From Dehalococcoidia bacterium (GTDB taxonomy: Bacteria > Chloroflexota > Dehalococcoidia > GIF9 > AB-539-J10): 44,585 nucleotides of DNA. The notes below the pieces were generated by a model. That model saw only the letters and a program-made list of their open reading frames with translations, searched no databases and was not told the origin of the DNA. A program made the translations under genes and the position numbers. Every line of letters starts with the position of its first letter. Position 1 is the stretch's first letter. The DNA is taken from assembly GCA_021157895.1 (NCBI GenBank), contig JAGGVQ010000016.1:1-44585 (forward strand), written 5' to 3'. Shown here in pieces: positions 9,953-20,550 of this stretch.

Positions 9953-11611
9953 ATGAAAAAAATACATAATGTAGAGCACAACATCAATTTAGCTGATGGC
10001 CAAACATTGAAGGACATGTTCACGGCAGGCACTGAGTGGCTAGAAAAAAGTGTCCCCGAAATTAATGCCATTAATGTCTTCCCCGTACCTGATGGGGACA
10101 CTGGAACCAATATGCTACAAACAATGAGATCAGCCATAGACGAGGTAAACCAAAATTCCGATGGTGGTGCAGTCTCGACAGTAGCTAAATCCATATCTCA
10201 TGGTGCATTAATGGGGGCACGGGGTAATTCCGGAGTCATCTTGTCTCAGTTCTGGAGCGGCTTAGCTAAGGGTCTGGCAAGTGGGACTTATTTCACTGCT
10301 AAGGATTTTGCCAACGCCCTAGCGGAAGCATCAAAAGCTGCTTATGAGTGTATCCCAACACCTGTAGAGGGAACAATCCTCACAGTCCTCAAAGATGCTG
10401 CCTCGGCCGCCAATATAGCAGCCCAAGAAACCCCCCAAGATCTAACCATAGTGCTCCAGGCTACAGTAAAATCTGCCAAAGAAAGCGTAGCCCGAACCCC
10501 TGACCTATTACCAGTATTAAAGGAAGCGGGTGTGGTGGATGCTGGGGGACAAGGACTATATGTTTTGCTAGATGGAGCCCTTCATTATTTAAAAGGGGAA
10601 TCAGGGAAAATGCAGTACCGGAAACCCCAACTAGCTGTTGCTAATATACCACCACATTCCCAACCACACATAGCAGCCACACAGGTAGAAATTCCATATG
10701 GGTATTGCACCAACTTCATCCTAGAGGGACAAAAAATAGATGTCAGAAAAATCAAGAGAAACCTCAAAAGGAAAGGACAATCTCTGGTTGTCACTGGCGA
10801 TGAGTCCATGGTCAGAGTTCACATCCACAGCCTGAAGCCAGGCGAGGTGCTCAACTATGCCTCAAAACTAGGCAAATTACATGAAATAAAGATTGATAAT
10901 ATGGATGACCAGTACTCAGAATTTCTCCAGATGCAAAAAGAAAGAATGCCCCTGGCAGATATAGCTACAGTAGTTGTTGCCTCGGGAGAAGGCTTCTTCC
11001 AAGTTTTTCGCAGTCTGGGCGCAACCATCATCGTTCCAGGTGGCCAGACCATGAATCCAAGTGTTCGGGAATTATTACAGGCAGTGGAATCGACTCCATC
11101 CAATGAGATAATTTTGCTCCCCAATAACAAAAACATCATTCCATCAGCCTCCCAGGTTGAGATGCTCACAGAAAAAAAGGTAAAAGTTGTTCCAACCCGA
11201 ACTACCCCCCAAGGGATAGCCTCCTTCTTGGCCTTCAACTACGACATGAATCTAGAGGAAAATGCCAGAGCTATGGAAGAGGCTGCACTGGCTATAACTA
11301 CAATAGAAATCACCAGGGCAATACGTAAAACACACCTCAATGGGTTGAAGATCAAGAAAGGTCAATTCATCGCTATTCTCAACGACGGAAATTTAATATC
11401 CAATAATGATAAAGTGCTCCCCGTCATCTTCGAAGCCTTGGACAAAACAAATGCCGGCCAGGCAGAGATAGCAACCATTTATTACGGCGCAGAGACCAAA
11501 GCCTCCGAGGCAGAAGAAATAGTTCAGAAAATACGAGAGAAATACAACCTTGAGGTTGAGTTGATTCATGGTGGCCAACCCCATTATCAATACATAATTT
11601 CTTTAGAGTAA
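9953..11611 (+). CDS. DAK2/DhaL domain protein, fatty acid kinase FakA-like
   Basis: INVFPVPDGDTGTNMLQTM, GARGNSGVILSQ; followed by a DegV gene. Track start 9932; ATG 9953 more likely. Confidence 0.9.
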   Translation: MKKIHNVEHNINLADGQTLKDMFTAGTEWLEKSVPEINAINVFPVPDGDTGTNMLQTMRSAIDEVNQNSDGGAVSTVAKSISHGALMGARGNSGVILSQFWSGLAKGLASGTYFTAKDFANALAEASKAAYECIPTPVEGTILTVLKDAASAANIAAQETPQDLTIVLQATVKSAKESVARTPDLLPVLKEAGVVDAGGQGLYVLLDGALHYLKGESGKMQYRKPQLAVANIPPHSQPHIAATQVEIPYGYCTNFILEGQKIDVRKIKRNLKRKGQSLVVTGDESMVRVHIHSLKPGEVLNYASKLGKLHEIKIDNMDDQYSEFLQMQKERMPLADIATVVVASGEGFFQVFRSLGATIIVPGGQTMNPSVRELLQAVESTPSNEIILLPNNKNIIPSASQVEMLTEKKVKVVPTRTTPQGIASFLAFNYDMNLEENARAMEEAALAITTIEITRAIRKTHLNGLKIKKGQFIAILNDGNLISNNDKVLPVIFEALDKTNAGQAEIATIYYGAETKASEAEEIVQKIREKYNLEVELIHGGQPHYQYIISLE

Positions 11612-11624
11612 AGGAGTAGATGCT

Positions 11625-12461
11625 ATGGTAAAGATTGTCACTGATAGCTGTTCAGGAATTAACCCTGAATCAGCTGAAAGATTTGGAGTTACAGTACTGC
11701 CCCTATACATACACTTTGGTAATGAAATTTACCAGGACAACATCGATTTAACCACGGAAGAGTTCTATCGTCGGCTGGAAAAGGAAGAAAACCTGCCCAC
11801 CAGTTCAGCAGTGAATCCTGACACATTTGCCAAAGTTTTCACCCAACTGGCAAAGGAGACAGACGAAATACTTACTATCTCCTTTTCCGCAATGCTCAGC
11901 GGCACCTACGGGGCAGCTCTACAGGGCAAAGCAATGGTCGGCAAGAAGTGTCACATTGAGGTTATTGATTCCCAGCTAGCCATAGGCGCACAAATGCTTC
12001 TGGTTGTCTTTGCTACCAAACTGGCTCAGTCTGGAGCTAACCTAGATCAGATCTCCAAACGGGTTAAGAACGCAATTCCCAGAATACATCTACGCGCGAC
12101 TTTATATACATTGGAGTACCTGAGAAAAGGCGGACGCATTGGTAAAGCACAGGCCCTTCTCGGTAGCCTGCTAAAGGTAAATCCTATTCTAACCTTAAAG
12201 GATGGTATGATTTTCCCAGTGGCTCGGCCTCGTAGCCGCACTCAGGCAATAAATCAGCTGATTGACTTTGCCAAAAGTTTCCCCCACATAGAGGCTTTAG
12301 CTGTCGAGGATGCCACTACCCATGATGAACTGGAGGTGCTGGCTGAGAAGCTTAAAGGCTTAGTCCCCCCTGAGAACTTTTACCGCTCCAAAATTGACCC
12401 TGTGATAGGTATTCATCTGGGACCTGGCGTCTTGGGAGTCAGCGTGCTTGAAGGAGAATAA
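11625..12461 (+). CDS. DegV family (FakB-like) fatty-acid-binding protein
   Basis: MVKIVTDSCSGINPESAERFGVTVLPLYIHFG, SFSAMLSGTYGAA. Confidence 0.92.
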   Translation: MVKIVTDSCSGINPESAERFGVTVLPLYIHFGNEIYQDNIDLTTEEFYRRLEKEENLPTSSAVNPDTFAKVFTQLAKETDEILTISFSAMLSGTYGAALQGKAMVGKKCHIEVIDSQLAIGAQMLLVVFATKLAQSGANLDQISKRVKNAIPRIHLRATLYTLEYLRKGGRIGKAQALLGSLLKVNPILTLKDGMIFPVARPRSRTQAINQLIDFAKSFPHIEALAVEDATTHDELEVLAEKLKGLVPPENFYRSKIDPVIGIHLGPGVLGVSVLEGE

Positions 12462-12549
12462 CTAAAACAGTTCACAGCGTGTGCAGAGAAGAACTGCTAA
12501 AACATGGCATTTCTCCATGCCATATGTTGTGCTAGAGGTAATTTCTTAA

Positions 12550-15024
12550 GTGGCACATATCGGCTCACTGCGAGACGTTCTTAATTTAGAATGCGAAAAA
12601 GGTTACACCAACCGCGCAGTATTCGGGGGACTGGAAAAATATCTCCAAAAACAAAGCAACCTCCTCAAACAAAGCATCCCTAATCCACAACTGTTAACGG
12701 AATTTGAGCAACTCAACTTAGCTAGCTCCACCTATAATTCCTGGAGTATTGATAAGCGAGAAAAATGGCTGGCTGAAATCCTTCAATGGCTAGGCAAACT
12801 GGAAGATGCAGAGAGGAACAAAGAAAAGAAACAGGTTCGACCTCTGATATCGATACATGGCAAACCCATAGAGCCTGCTGCTAAATCAAGAAAAGGTTCT
12901 CGCACAGGGAAGGGCTCTCTACACTCCCCGGTTACCACGATTAGAGGCATTACCCCCATTTCACTTAAGAAGCTCAGCAGACTGAATGTAGCAACTGTGG
13001 AGGATCTACTATACTTCTTTCCACACAGATATGTAGACTATAGCCAGATAAAACCAATTGCTGGGCTTGAGGAAGATAAGGAGCAAACTATTATCGGTAC
13101 AGTTTGGCAATCCAGGATAACCCTCCTCGGATCTCGGCGAGGAACTGAGGTCATTCTAGGAGATGCCACTGGAAACATCAGGGCTATCTGGTTCAATCAA
13201 CCCTATCTGGCTAGAGGATTCCGCACCAACACTAAAATAGTGCTCAGCGGCACAATCAGTAGCTTTCATGGACAAAAAGTATTTACATCTCCCGAGTGGG
13301 AAATACTCGGGAATAGAGAATTGCTACACACCGCTCGATTAGTGCCCATTTACCCTCTCACACGAGGATTATATGCCAAACAAATAAGAAGGTGGACGAA
13401 AGAAGCTATCGATACTTATGTGGGAGACTTAACCGATTTTTTACCCATAGGAATAAAAAAACGCTGTCAGCTACTTGATCTCCCTGAGGCCATCACCCAG
13501 ATCCACTATCCTGACAATTACCAGGTGGCGCAGAAAGCACAGAAAAGGTTAGCCTTTGATGAATTATTCCTGCTCCAGATAGGCGTGTTGAGCAGAAAGC
13601 GATATTGGCAGGAAAGCCAGCCAGGTAATGCCTTTAATATAGACCGAGAAGTCACCATGAGCTTTTTAAACCGTTTGCCCTTTACCCTCACAATGGCACA
13701 ACAAAAAGTACTGGAGGAAATTATTGTTGATCTCCAGAAACCAAAGGCAATGTCCCGTCTCCTTCAAGGAGAGGTGGGCAGTGGCAAGACAATCATCGCC
13801 ACTCTGGTGTTATTGCTCACAGTAGCAAACGGCTATCAGGGAGCGTTCATGGCTCCAACTGAGCTATTAGCCGAGCAACACTTCCACACGCTCTGTAATT
13901 ATTTGTCCCAGTACAGTACGCCAAAGCAGAATACGAACAATACCATCAGCTATGAAAATGTTTTCCCCCAACCTGTTACCATAGCTCTTCTTGTCGGTAA
14001 TCTCAGCAACAGAGACAAGAAAAACCTGCAGCAGAATATTGCTCATGGCGAAGTTGATATCATTATCGGCACACATGCTATTATTCAAGAAAAGGTGAAA
14101 TTTTCCAAACTGGGCTTGGCGGTCATAGATGAACAACATCGTTTCGGAGTCATGCAACGCCAAAAATTACGTCAAAAGGGATTCAACCCACATATCTTAG
14201 TTATGACAGCAACCCCCATACCCCGAACGATGGCTCTAACATTATATGGTGATCTCGATATCTCGGTAATTGATGAGCTTCCTCCAGGAAGACAAGTTGT
14301 GAAAACAAAACTGCTCGAGCCAGATCAAAGAGAGAAAGCATATACCTTTATCAGAAATCGGATAGCTGATGAGGGTGGACAGATATTTATTATCTATCCC
14401 CTAATCGAAGAATCTGAAGCGCTCGAAGCAAAAGCAGCAACAACAGAATATGAAAAACTATGTCAAGAAATTTTTCCAGAGATGAAACTGGAGTTACTTC
14501 ATGGCAGAATGCCTCCTGAGGAAAAGGAAAATGTAATGCGACGCTTCCGCGATGGAGAATTCAACATCCTGGTATCAACCTCGGTCATAGAGGTAGGCAT
14601 CGATATCCCTAAAGCCACAGTCATGCTAATTGAAAACGCTGATCGTTTCGGGTTATCACAATTACATCAATTTAGAGGACGAGTGGGTCGAGGGGCAACA
14701 CAATCTTATTGCCTATTGATTACAGATAAAAAACTATCACCGGAAATAAAAAACCGCCTCAGTCTGATTGAGAAGATCCATGATGGTTTTCGATTAGCCG
14801 AGGAAGACCTGAAGCTAAGAGGACCAGGTGAGATTTTTGGCACTACACAAAGTGGTTTACCTACCCTCAAAGTAGCCAGATTGTCTGACTTTCACCTCAT
14901 GGAGCTAGCTCGACATGAAGCATTACTTCTGTTTCAAGACGACCCCAATCTCAAAAAGGCTGAACATGCTTTATTACAAGACAAACTATCCCGGATATGG
15001 TGTAATAACACTGAATGGAGTTAA
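12550..15024 (+). CDS. recG: ATP-dependent DNA helicase RecG
   Basis: OB wedge region, RLLQGEVGSGKTIIA, VIDEQHRFGVMQR, MTATPIPRTMALT; long N-terminal extension. Confidence 0.96.
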   Translation: MAHIGSLRDVLNLECEKGYTNRAVFGGLEKYLQKQSNLLKQSIPNPQLLTEFEQLNLASSTYNSWSIDKREKWLAEILQWLGKLEDAERNKEKKQVRPLISIHGKPIEPAAKSRKGSRTGKGSLHSPVTTIRGITPISLKKLSRLNVATVEDLLYFFPHRYVDYSQIKPIAGLEEDKEQTIIGTVWQSRITLLGSRRGTEVILGDATGNIRAIWFNQPYLARGFRTNTKIVLSGTISSFHGQKVFTSPEWEILGNRELLHTARLVPIYPLTRGLYAKQIRRWTKEAIDTYVGDLTDFLPIGIKKRCQLLDLPEAITQIHYPDNYQVAQKAQKRLAFDELFLLQIGVLSRKRYWQESQPGNAFNIDREVTMSFLNRLPFTLTMAQQKVLEEIIVDLQKPKAMSRLLQGEVGSGKTIIATLVLLLTVANGYQGAFMAPTELLAEQHFHTLCNYLSQYSTPKQNTNNTISYENVFPQPVTIALLVGNLSNRDKKNLQQNIAHGEVDIIIGTHAIIQEKVKFSKLGLAVIDEQHRFGVMQRQKLRQKGFNPHILVMTATPIPRTMALTLYGDLDISVIDELPPGRQVVKTKLLEPDQREKAYTFIRNRIADEGGQIFIIYPLIEESEALEAKAATTEYEKLCQEIFPEMKLELLHGRMPPEEKENVMRRFRDGEFNILVSTSVIEVGIDIPKATVMLIENADRFGLSQLHQFRGRVGRGATQSYCLLITDKKLSPEIKNRLSLIEKIHDGFRLAEEDLKLRGPGEIFGTTQSGLPTLKVARLSDFHLMELARHEALLLFQDDPNLKKAEHALLQDKLSRIWCNNTEWS

Positions 15025-15031
15025 CGTAGAT

Positions 15032-16690
15032 ATGGTCAAGGAAAAATTACTCAAGTGCATACAACAGGCAGTCAGCGATACACAACAAGAAGGATGCATC
15101 CCCTTAGCAATATTGCCCGATATAAATATTGAACGACCCAAGGATCTCAGACACGGAGACTATGCAACAGGGCTACCACTGAAACTAGCTCGGATATCAG
15201 GTATTTCTCCTCTAGAAATAGCCAAACGCATAATCAACCACCTATCGCTACCTGAAGAAATCGATAATGCGGTCGCTGCTCCTCCAGGCTTCATCAATTT
15301 TACTCTGAGTGACAAGTGGCTATGCCAACAAGTGTCCGTCATCCTAAATGCAGATAAGTCTTATGGTGATACCAATCTAGGTTCCAACACATATATCCAG
15401 TTTGAATTTGTTAGCGTCAACCCTACAGGCCCTCTGCATATAGGCCATGGTCGCGGTGCTGTTCTCGGTAGTACACTCGCCAATATTTTCACCTCTGCAG
15501 GATATAAGGTAGAAAGAGAATACTACCTGAACGACACGGGAAACCAGATAAACATCTTTGGAACTTCGTTATATGCTCGTTATCAACAGTGCCTCGGCAA
15601 AGAAGCTGATATGCCAATCAACGGCTACTTTGGCAATTACATGACTGCCCTAGCCAGAAAAATTATTTCGGAACATGGAGAGAAATTTCTACAGCTCTCA
15701 CAACAAGAGGCCATCACCCAACTAACCAAAATAGGCATGGAAAAAATAGTGCAGGGCATCAAGCAAGATCTCCAACTTCTAAAAGTTGACTTTGATGTAT
15801 GGTATAGCGAGAAAGACCTGTACCACAATGGACAATATCAACAAGCAATGGAAAAGTTACAACAAAGGGGCTATATAACCAAGAGGGAAAATGCTACATG
15901 GTTCGAATCCAGTGTCCTCGGCGAAGACAAGGATAATGTCTTGGTGCGCAGCGATGGTTCCCCTACCTATTTCGCCTCCGATATTGCTTACCACCATAGT
16001 AAGTTCTTACAGAGAAAATTCGACAGAGTGATTGATATCTGGGGGGCGGATCACCAAGGCCACGTTCCCCGAATGAAAGCAGTACTTAAAGCCCTCAGCA
16101 TCGATCCTGAACGACTTAGCGTAATCCTCTGCCAGCTGGTAACACTACGCCGCGGTAAAGAGGTAATTAAAGTATCTAAGCGAAGTGGTGATGTTATTAC
16201 CCTGCGGGAAGTGATTGATGAAGTGGGAACAGATGCTTGTCGCTTTTTCTTTCTGTCTCGGTCTGCTGACAGCCAAATGGATTTTGATCTAGAGTTAGCT
16301 AAAAAACAATCGGTGGACAACCCTGTATACTATATCCAGTATGCCCACGCCAGAATTGCCAGCATCCTGCGCCTAGCAAATGAAAAACATATAGCCTATG
16401 ATGAAGGTGACCTCTCACTGCTTTCAACTAAACCTGAGCTTAGCCTCATTCGCTGCCTAACATTCCTGCCTGAAACCATAGAAAATGTCGTAGACACTCT
16501 ACAACCTCAATACCTAACATATTATAGCCAAGAACTAGCCACCCTCTTTCATAGCTTTTACAAACAATGCAGGGTTGTATCTCAAGATGAGGCACTAACT
16601 AAAGCTCGCCTCAAGCTAGTCAGAGCATCTCAAATCACCTTAGCTAAAACACTTCGACTAATGGGTATGACGGTTCCAGAAACCATGTAA
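15032..16690 (+). CDS. argS: Arginine--tRNA ligase (track start 14915 overlaps recG; ATG 15032 preferred)
   Basis: VSVNPTGPLHIGHGRGAVLGSTLANI (HIGH), DALR/anticodon-binding C-terminus. Confidence 0.95.
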   Translation: MVKEKLLKCIQQAVSDTQQEGCIPLAILPDINIERPKDLRHGDYATGLPLKLARISGISPLEIAKRIINHLSLPEEIDNAVAAPPGFINFTLSDKWLCQQVSVILNADKSYGDTNLGSNTYIQFEFVSVNPTGPLHIGHGRGAVLGSTLANIFTSAGYKVEREYYLNDTGNQINIFGTSLYARYQQCLGKEADMPINGYFGNYMTALARKIISEHGEKFLQLSQQEAITQLTKIGMEKIVQGIKQDLQLLKVDFDVWYSEKDLYHNGQYQQAMEKLQQRGYITKRENATWFESSVLGEDKDNVLVRSDGSPTYFASDIAYHHSKFLQRKFDRVIDIWGADHQGHVPRMKAVLKALSIDPERLSVILCQLVTLRRGKEVIKVSKRSGDVITLREVIDEVGTDACRFFFLSRSADSQMDFDLELAKKQSVDNPVYYIQYAHARIASILRLANEKHIAYDEGDLSLLSTKPELSLIRCLTFLPETIENVVDTLQPQYLTYYSQELATLFHSFYKQCRVVSQDEALTKARLKLVRASQITLAKTLRLMGMTVPETM

Positions 16691-16717
16691 TGCGTAAGGG
16701 CTTAAAGGCCGCTTCTT

Positions 16718-16790
16718 TAGCATAGGCATACATGATGGACTCGAGCGCAGGCAATAAACCCAGCGTTGCATTTACCATCCTCCTATGCTA
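16718..16790. other. 73-nt inverted repeat (TAGCATAGG...CCTATGCTA) between argS and thiC
   Basis: 9-bp perfect terminal complementarity plus inner GATGG/CCATC. Confidence 0.5.
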
Positions 16791-16846
16791 GATTTACTGG
16801 CCATCTTTCCTACGACAAAATCACCTGACAAGATGTTTCTACGAAA

Positions 16847-18145
16847 ATGACTCAATTAGAACTAGCCAAGGCTGGCATTATTTCTCCCCAGTTGGAACAG
16901 GTTGCTCAACAAGAAAAACTCGACGTTAATATCCTGCAACAGGGAATTGCTGAAGGCAAAATTATAATTTTGGCGAACCTCAGACATAGCAACTCGACTC
17001 CCTGTGGCATTGGAAAAGGGCTCAAGACAAAGGTCAACGCTAATATAGGAACTTCCTCCGACCTTTGCGATGTCAATTTGGAGTTAAGAAAATTACGGAT
17101 GGCAATTGACACCGGCGCCAACACCGTAATGGATTTAAGCACCGGAAGCAATATATCAAATATAAGACAGGCTATTATCGCCAACAGCACTATCCCCGTC
17201 GGAACCGTCCCCATATACCAAGCTGGACTCGAAGCAATCGAGAAACATAAGGCCCTCGTCGATATGAAGGTTGATGAAATATTCAGTGTAATCGAAAATC
17301 AGGCCAAGGACGGCGTTGACTTCATCACCGTACACTGCGGCGTAACCCAAGCATCCATAGCAAGGTTAAAAAGTGAGGGCAGAATAACTAGCATCGTATC
17401 AAGAGGAGGAGCCTTCCTCACTGGTTGGATATTACACAATGGCCAGGAAAATCCCCTATTCCAATATTATGACCGTTTACTGGATATTGCACATGAATAT
17501 GATGTAACCTTAAGTTTGGGTGATGGTTTCCGCCCAGGCTGCCTGGCTGATGCTACAGACAGAGCTCAAGTAGAAGAACTAATCATACTTGGAGAGATGG
17601 TAGATCGCGCTAGAAAGGTTGGTGTTCAAGCAATGGTCGAGGGACCAGGCCATCTACCACTAGACCAAATAGTTTCCAATGTTAAATTAGAAAAGAGCCT
17701 GTGCCATGAAGCTCCTTTCTACGTTCTAGGCCCCTTGGTCACTGATATTGGTGCAGGTTATGACCATATCACAGGTGCAATTGGTGGAGCTATTGCCGCT
17801 GCTGCCGGTACCGACTTTTTATGTTACGTAACTCCTGCCGAGCATCTCTCCCTGCCTGACGTAGACGATGTTAAGCAAGGGGTAATAGCTTCACGTCTCG
17901 CTGCTCACGTTGGAGATATTGCTAAGGGCGTGGCTGATGCTAAGAAATGGGATGAGCAGATGGCCAGGGCTCGCAAAGATCTCAACTGGAAGACACAAGC
18001 AGAACTATCTCTAGATCCAGAGTTATCACGTAGCATTCACAACAAAATTCCTGCCACAGGAAAAACTTGTAGCATGTGTGGCAAATATTGTGCTATGGAA
18101 ATAGTGAAAAAGCACTTGGACAACTCAACAAATCAAATAAACTGA
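16847..18145 (+). CDS. thiC: Phosphomethylpyrimidine synthase ThiC (or ThiC paralogue)
   Basis: ThiC family; C-terminal [10 protein letters not shown] radical-SAM cluster motif, [13 protein letters not shown]. Confidence 0.9.
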   Translation: MTQLELAKAGIISPQLEQVAQQEKLDVNILQQGIAEGKIIILANLRHSNSTPCGIGKGLKTKVNANIGTSSDLCDVNLELRKLRMAIDTGANTVMDLSTGSNISNIRQAIIANSTIPVGTVPIYQAGLEAIEKHKALVDMKVDEIFSVIENQAKDGVDFITVHCGVTQASIARLKSEGRITSIVSRGGAFLTGWILHNGQENPLFQYYDRLLDIAHEYDVTLSLGDGFRPGCLADATDRAQVEELIILGEMVDRARKVGVQAMVEGPGHLPLDQIVSNVKLEKSLCHEAPFYVLGPLVTDIGAGYDHITGAIGGAIAAAAGTDFLCYVTPAEHLSLPDVDDVKQGVIASRLAAHVGDIAKGVADAKKWDEQMARARKDLNWKTQAELSLDPELSRSIHNKIPATGKTCSMCGKYCAMEIVKKHLDNSTNQIN

Positions 18146-18282
18146 GGATAATATCTTCAGGGTGCCTCAACTGTCTACACATAAAAACTGATTTATGGTA
18201 CTCTTCTCTCCTGTTAGTGTTGGCTTAATCCCTCAAAAATCTAGTTCCGTCAGTAAGGAAGAAGGTTATCTAAAAAGATTTC

Positions 18283-18651
18283 ATGCACTTAATCATAGAT
18301 GGTTACTCCAATAACTCTGCGGTTCTCAGCGATAAAGAATATCTCCATGATTGGTTAGATGGCTATCCTGCCACAATTGGAATGACAAAAATTTCCCCGA
18401 CTTTCGTCACCGAATATACAGGCCCAAACCCCAAAGACTGGGGAATATCTGGATTTGTTGTTATCGCTGAAAGCCATATAAGCTTTCATACCTTCGTGGA
18501 ACGAGATTATGTAAACGTCGATGTCTTTTCCTGCAAAGACTTCGATGCTGATAAAGTAATTAGCGACATACAAAATACTTTTCAACTGGTAGAATCTTGG
18601 CCTCGTCTCATCGACCGGGAATGGACAGCAAACCCCACTGTAAGAAATTAG
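18283..18651 (+). CDS. S-adenosylmethionine decarboxylase proenzyme (SpeH-like)
   Basis: VVIAESHISFHTFVERDYVNVDVFSC contains the ESH processing motif of prokaryotic AdoMetDC. Confidence 0.88.
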   Translation: MHLIIDGYSNNSAVLSDKEYLHDWLDGYPATIGMTKISPTFVTEYTGPNPKDWGISGFVVIAESHISFHTFVERDYVNVDVFSCKDFDADKVISDIQNTFQLVESWPRLIDREWTANPTVRN

Positions 18652-18652
18652 A

Positions 18653-18692
18653 TCCAGCAAGAAAGGCGTCACGCCAGCGCTTTCCTGCTGGC
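18653..18692 (+). terminator. Strong hairpin after the AdoMetDC gene
   Basis: CCAGCAaGAAAGGCGTCACGCCAGCGCTTTCcTGCTGG; no clear T-tract. Confidence 0.4.
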
Positions 18693-18773
18693 CAAGTTAG
18701 CCTACAATTAACTGGCTATGTGGTGCCCAGCAATTGACACCCTAACCCTTTTTATCCTATCATTCCCTAGCCT

Positions 18774-19559
18774 GTGAAAGATACTCCCAGCCAGAACGCA
18801 ACACTGCTCGATATAGCTACTGTTTTCATTACCTCTTTACCTGCGCAAAAAAAAGAGGTCGCACAATCCGAATTACGCAGATTCATTCGTTGGCTGGGCT
18901 CCCACCGAAAACCAAGCGAATTAAGCCCTATCGATATCTCCAGTTACGGGGAATTAATTACACCACCATCTGCAAAATTAATAAAACCTTTTCTAACCTA
19001 CCTACACCGGCAGGGATTCACTACAATAAACTTGGCACTTCACCTTCGAGCAAAGAAATCCCCACAAAAAGGATTCCCTCATTCACAGCAAAGACCTCCA
19101 AATTCAGCAATATTAACCACAACAGGACATGCTAACATGAAGGCAGAATTATCTACTCTCAAGAGCCAGCGAATTCAAGTCACAAGGGAAATACACAAAG
19201 CAGCAGAAGATAAGGACTTCAAAGAAAATGCTCCTCTTGAAGCAGCTCGAGAACAAAAGTCTCTCTTGGAAGGAAGAATCCAAGAACTGGAAACGACATT
19301 AATGTCAGCCACAATCGTAAAAGACAAACAAAACTCTTCACAGATCACCATAGGCAGTACAGTAATACTTCACAATCTAGATTCTGGAGAAAAGCACCGC
19401 TACACCATGGTAGATCCGAAAGAGGCAAACCCAATTTCAGGGAAGCTCTCTATCTCTTCTCCGCTCGGCAAGGTGATCTCTGGCAAAAACACAGGGGAAA
19501 CAGTGGAACTTACTGCCCCCGCTGGTATTTTTCACTACATCATCGAAGATGTACTTTAG
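18774..19559 (+). CDS. GreA/GreB family elongation factor with a SAM-like (phage integrase core-binding-like) N-terminal domain
   Basis: C-terminal half MKAELSTLKSQRIQVTREIHKAAEDKDFKENAPLEAAREQK...GSTVILHNL...SPLGKVISGKNTGETVEL is complete GreA; N-terminal SELRRFIRWLGSHRKPSELSPIDISSY...KPFLTYLHRQGFTTINLALHLRAKK is recombinase SAM-like. Confidence 0.85.
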   Translation: MKDTPSQNATLLDIATVFITSLPAQKKEVAQSELRRFIRWLGSHRKPSELSPIDISSYGELITPPSAKLIKPFLTYLHRQGFTTINLALHLRAKKSPQKGFPHSQQRPPNSAILTTTGHANMKAELSTLKSQRIQVTREIHKAAEDKDFKENAPLEAAREQKSLLEGRIQELETTLMSATIVKDKQNSSQITIGSTVILHNLDSGEKHRYTMVDPKEANPISGKLSISSPLGKVISGKNTGETVELTAPAGIFHYIIEDVL

Positions 19560-19693
19560 CGATAGCATGCCCCCTCAGGTTATATATATAACAACTCCAC
19601 ACTCTACTATCGCTAAGAATTTCAGCAAAGAGCCAATGGCAAGCTTTATCCCGGTAGTAGCACCTTACGCCAACATGTGGCAGAGAGGATAAG

Positions 19694-20512
19694 TTAGTCC
19701 GGCGACACAATCGTCGATAATAACATTCTCACAGAGCTAAAATGACCACCATCTAGCATAATGGTCTGCCCCGTCATATAGCTTGAGGCTTCAGAAGCCA
19801 GAAATATAGCGGCACCAACAATTTCATCTGGTTCAGCTATACGACCAAGAGCGGTACTGTCCTCAGTCTCCTTCCTGATCACCGGATTGCTCCATAACGC
19901 TGTGGAAAAGCGAGTTTTTACTATCCCTGGAGCAATGGTATTCACCCTAATATTATAGTGCCCCCATTCCTGGGCAAGCACCTGTGTAAGCATAATAACG
20001 CCCGCTTTACTTATAGAATATACCCCGGCTCCTAGGCCAGGACGAATCCCATCTTCTGAAGAAACATTAATGATACTTCCTGAACCCCTGGTCCGCATCA
20101 CCTTGCCCACTGCCTGACTTAAGAAAAAATATCCCTTTAAGTTTAAGCCCATAGTGACATCCCACATCTTCTCGTCCACGTTGAATACTGAACCAAACAC
20201 GGGGTTGGTGGCAGCATTATTCACCAGTATGTCAATATGATAAAATTTCCCTTGAGCCACCTGCACCAGATGGTCAATCTGCGCTAGGTCACGGATATTC
20301 GTAGGCACAGCGATAGCCTCTTGCCCCATATTAGCTATTTCCTGCGCAACAGCCTCGAGATCAGGCAGCTTGCGGCTAGCCAGAACAACATCAGCCCCCG
20401 CCTGTGCTAAGCCCAAAGCAATAGCTTTTCCAATGCCCCGACTCGCACCACTGACTAAAGCAACTTTGTGTTGCAAGGCAAACCTATTTAAACATGCTCC
20501 CTCTTTATCCAT
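19694..20512 (-). CDS. SDR family oxidoreductase
   Basis: KVALVSGASRGIGKAIALGLAQAGADVVLASRK, NVSSEDG...YSISKAG. Confidence 0.93.
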   Translation of the reverse strand: MDKEGACLNRFALQHKVALVSGASRGIGKAIALGLAQAGADVVLASRKLPDLEAVAQEIANMGQEAIAVPTNIRDLAQIDHLVQVAQGKFYHIDILVNNAATNPVFGSVFNVDEKMWDVTMGLNLKGYFFLSQAVGKVMRTRGSGSIINVSSEDGIRPGLGAGVYSISKAGVIMLTQVLAQEWGHYNIRVNTIAPGIVKTRFSTALWSNPVIRKETEDSTALGRIAEPDEIVGAAIFLASEASSYMTGQTIMLDGGHFSSVRMLLSTIVSPD

Positions 20513-20550
20513 CTCTATAAAAACATGCGCCGTGCCAACAATATTTCCCG

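Noticed and set aside
14915-15031. Upstream extension of ArgS overlapping recG
   Set aside because: ATG at 15032 gives a normal ArgS N-terminus; the extension is just an open frame inside recG.
16690-16847. TPP riboswitch upstream of thiC
   Set aside because: Searched by eye for CUGAGA and ACCUGAUCUGG landmarks; none found.
18890-19135. ORF MAGLPPKTKRIKPYRYLQ...
   Set aside because: Out-of-frame ORF inside the GreA-fusion gene.
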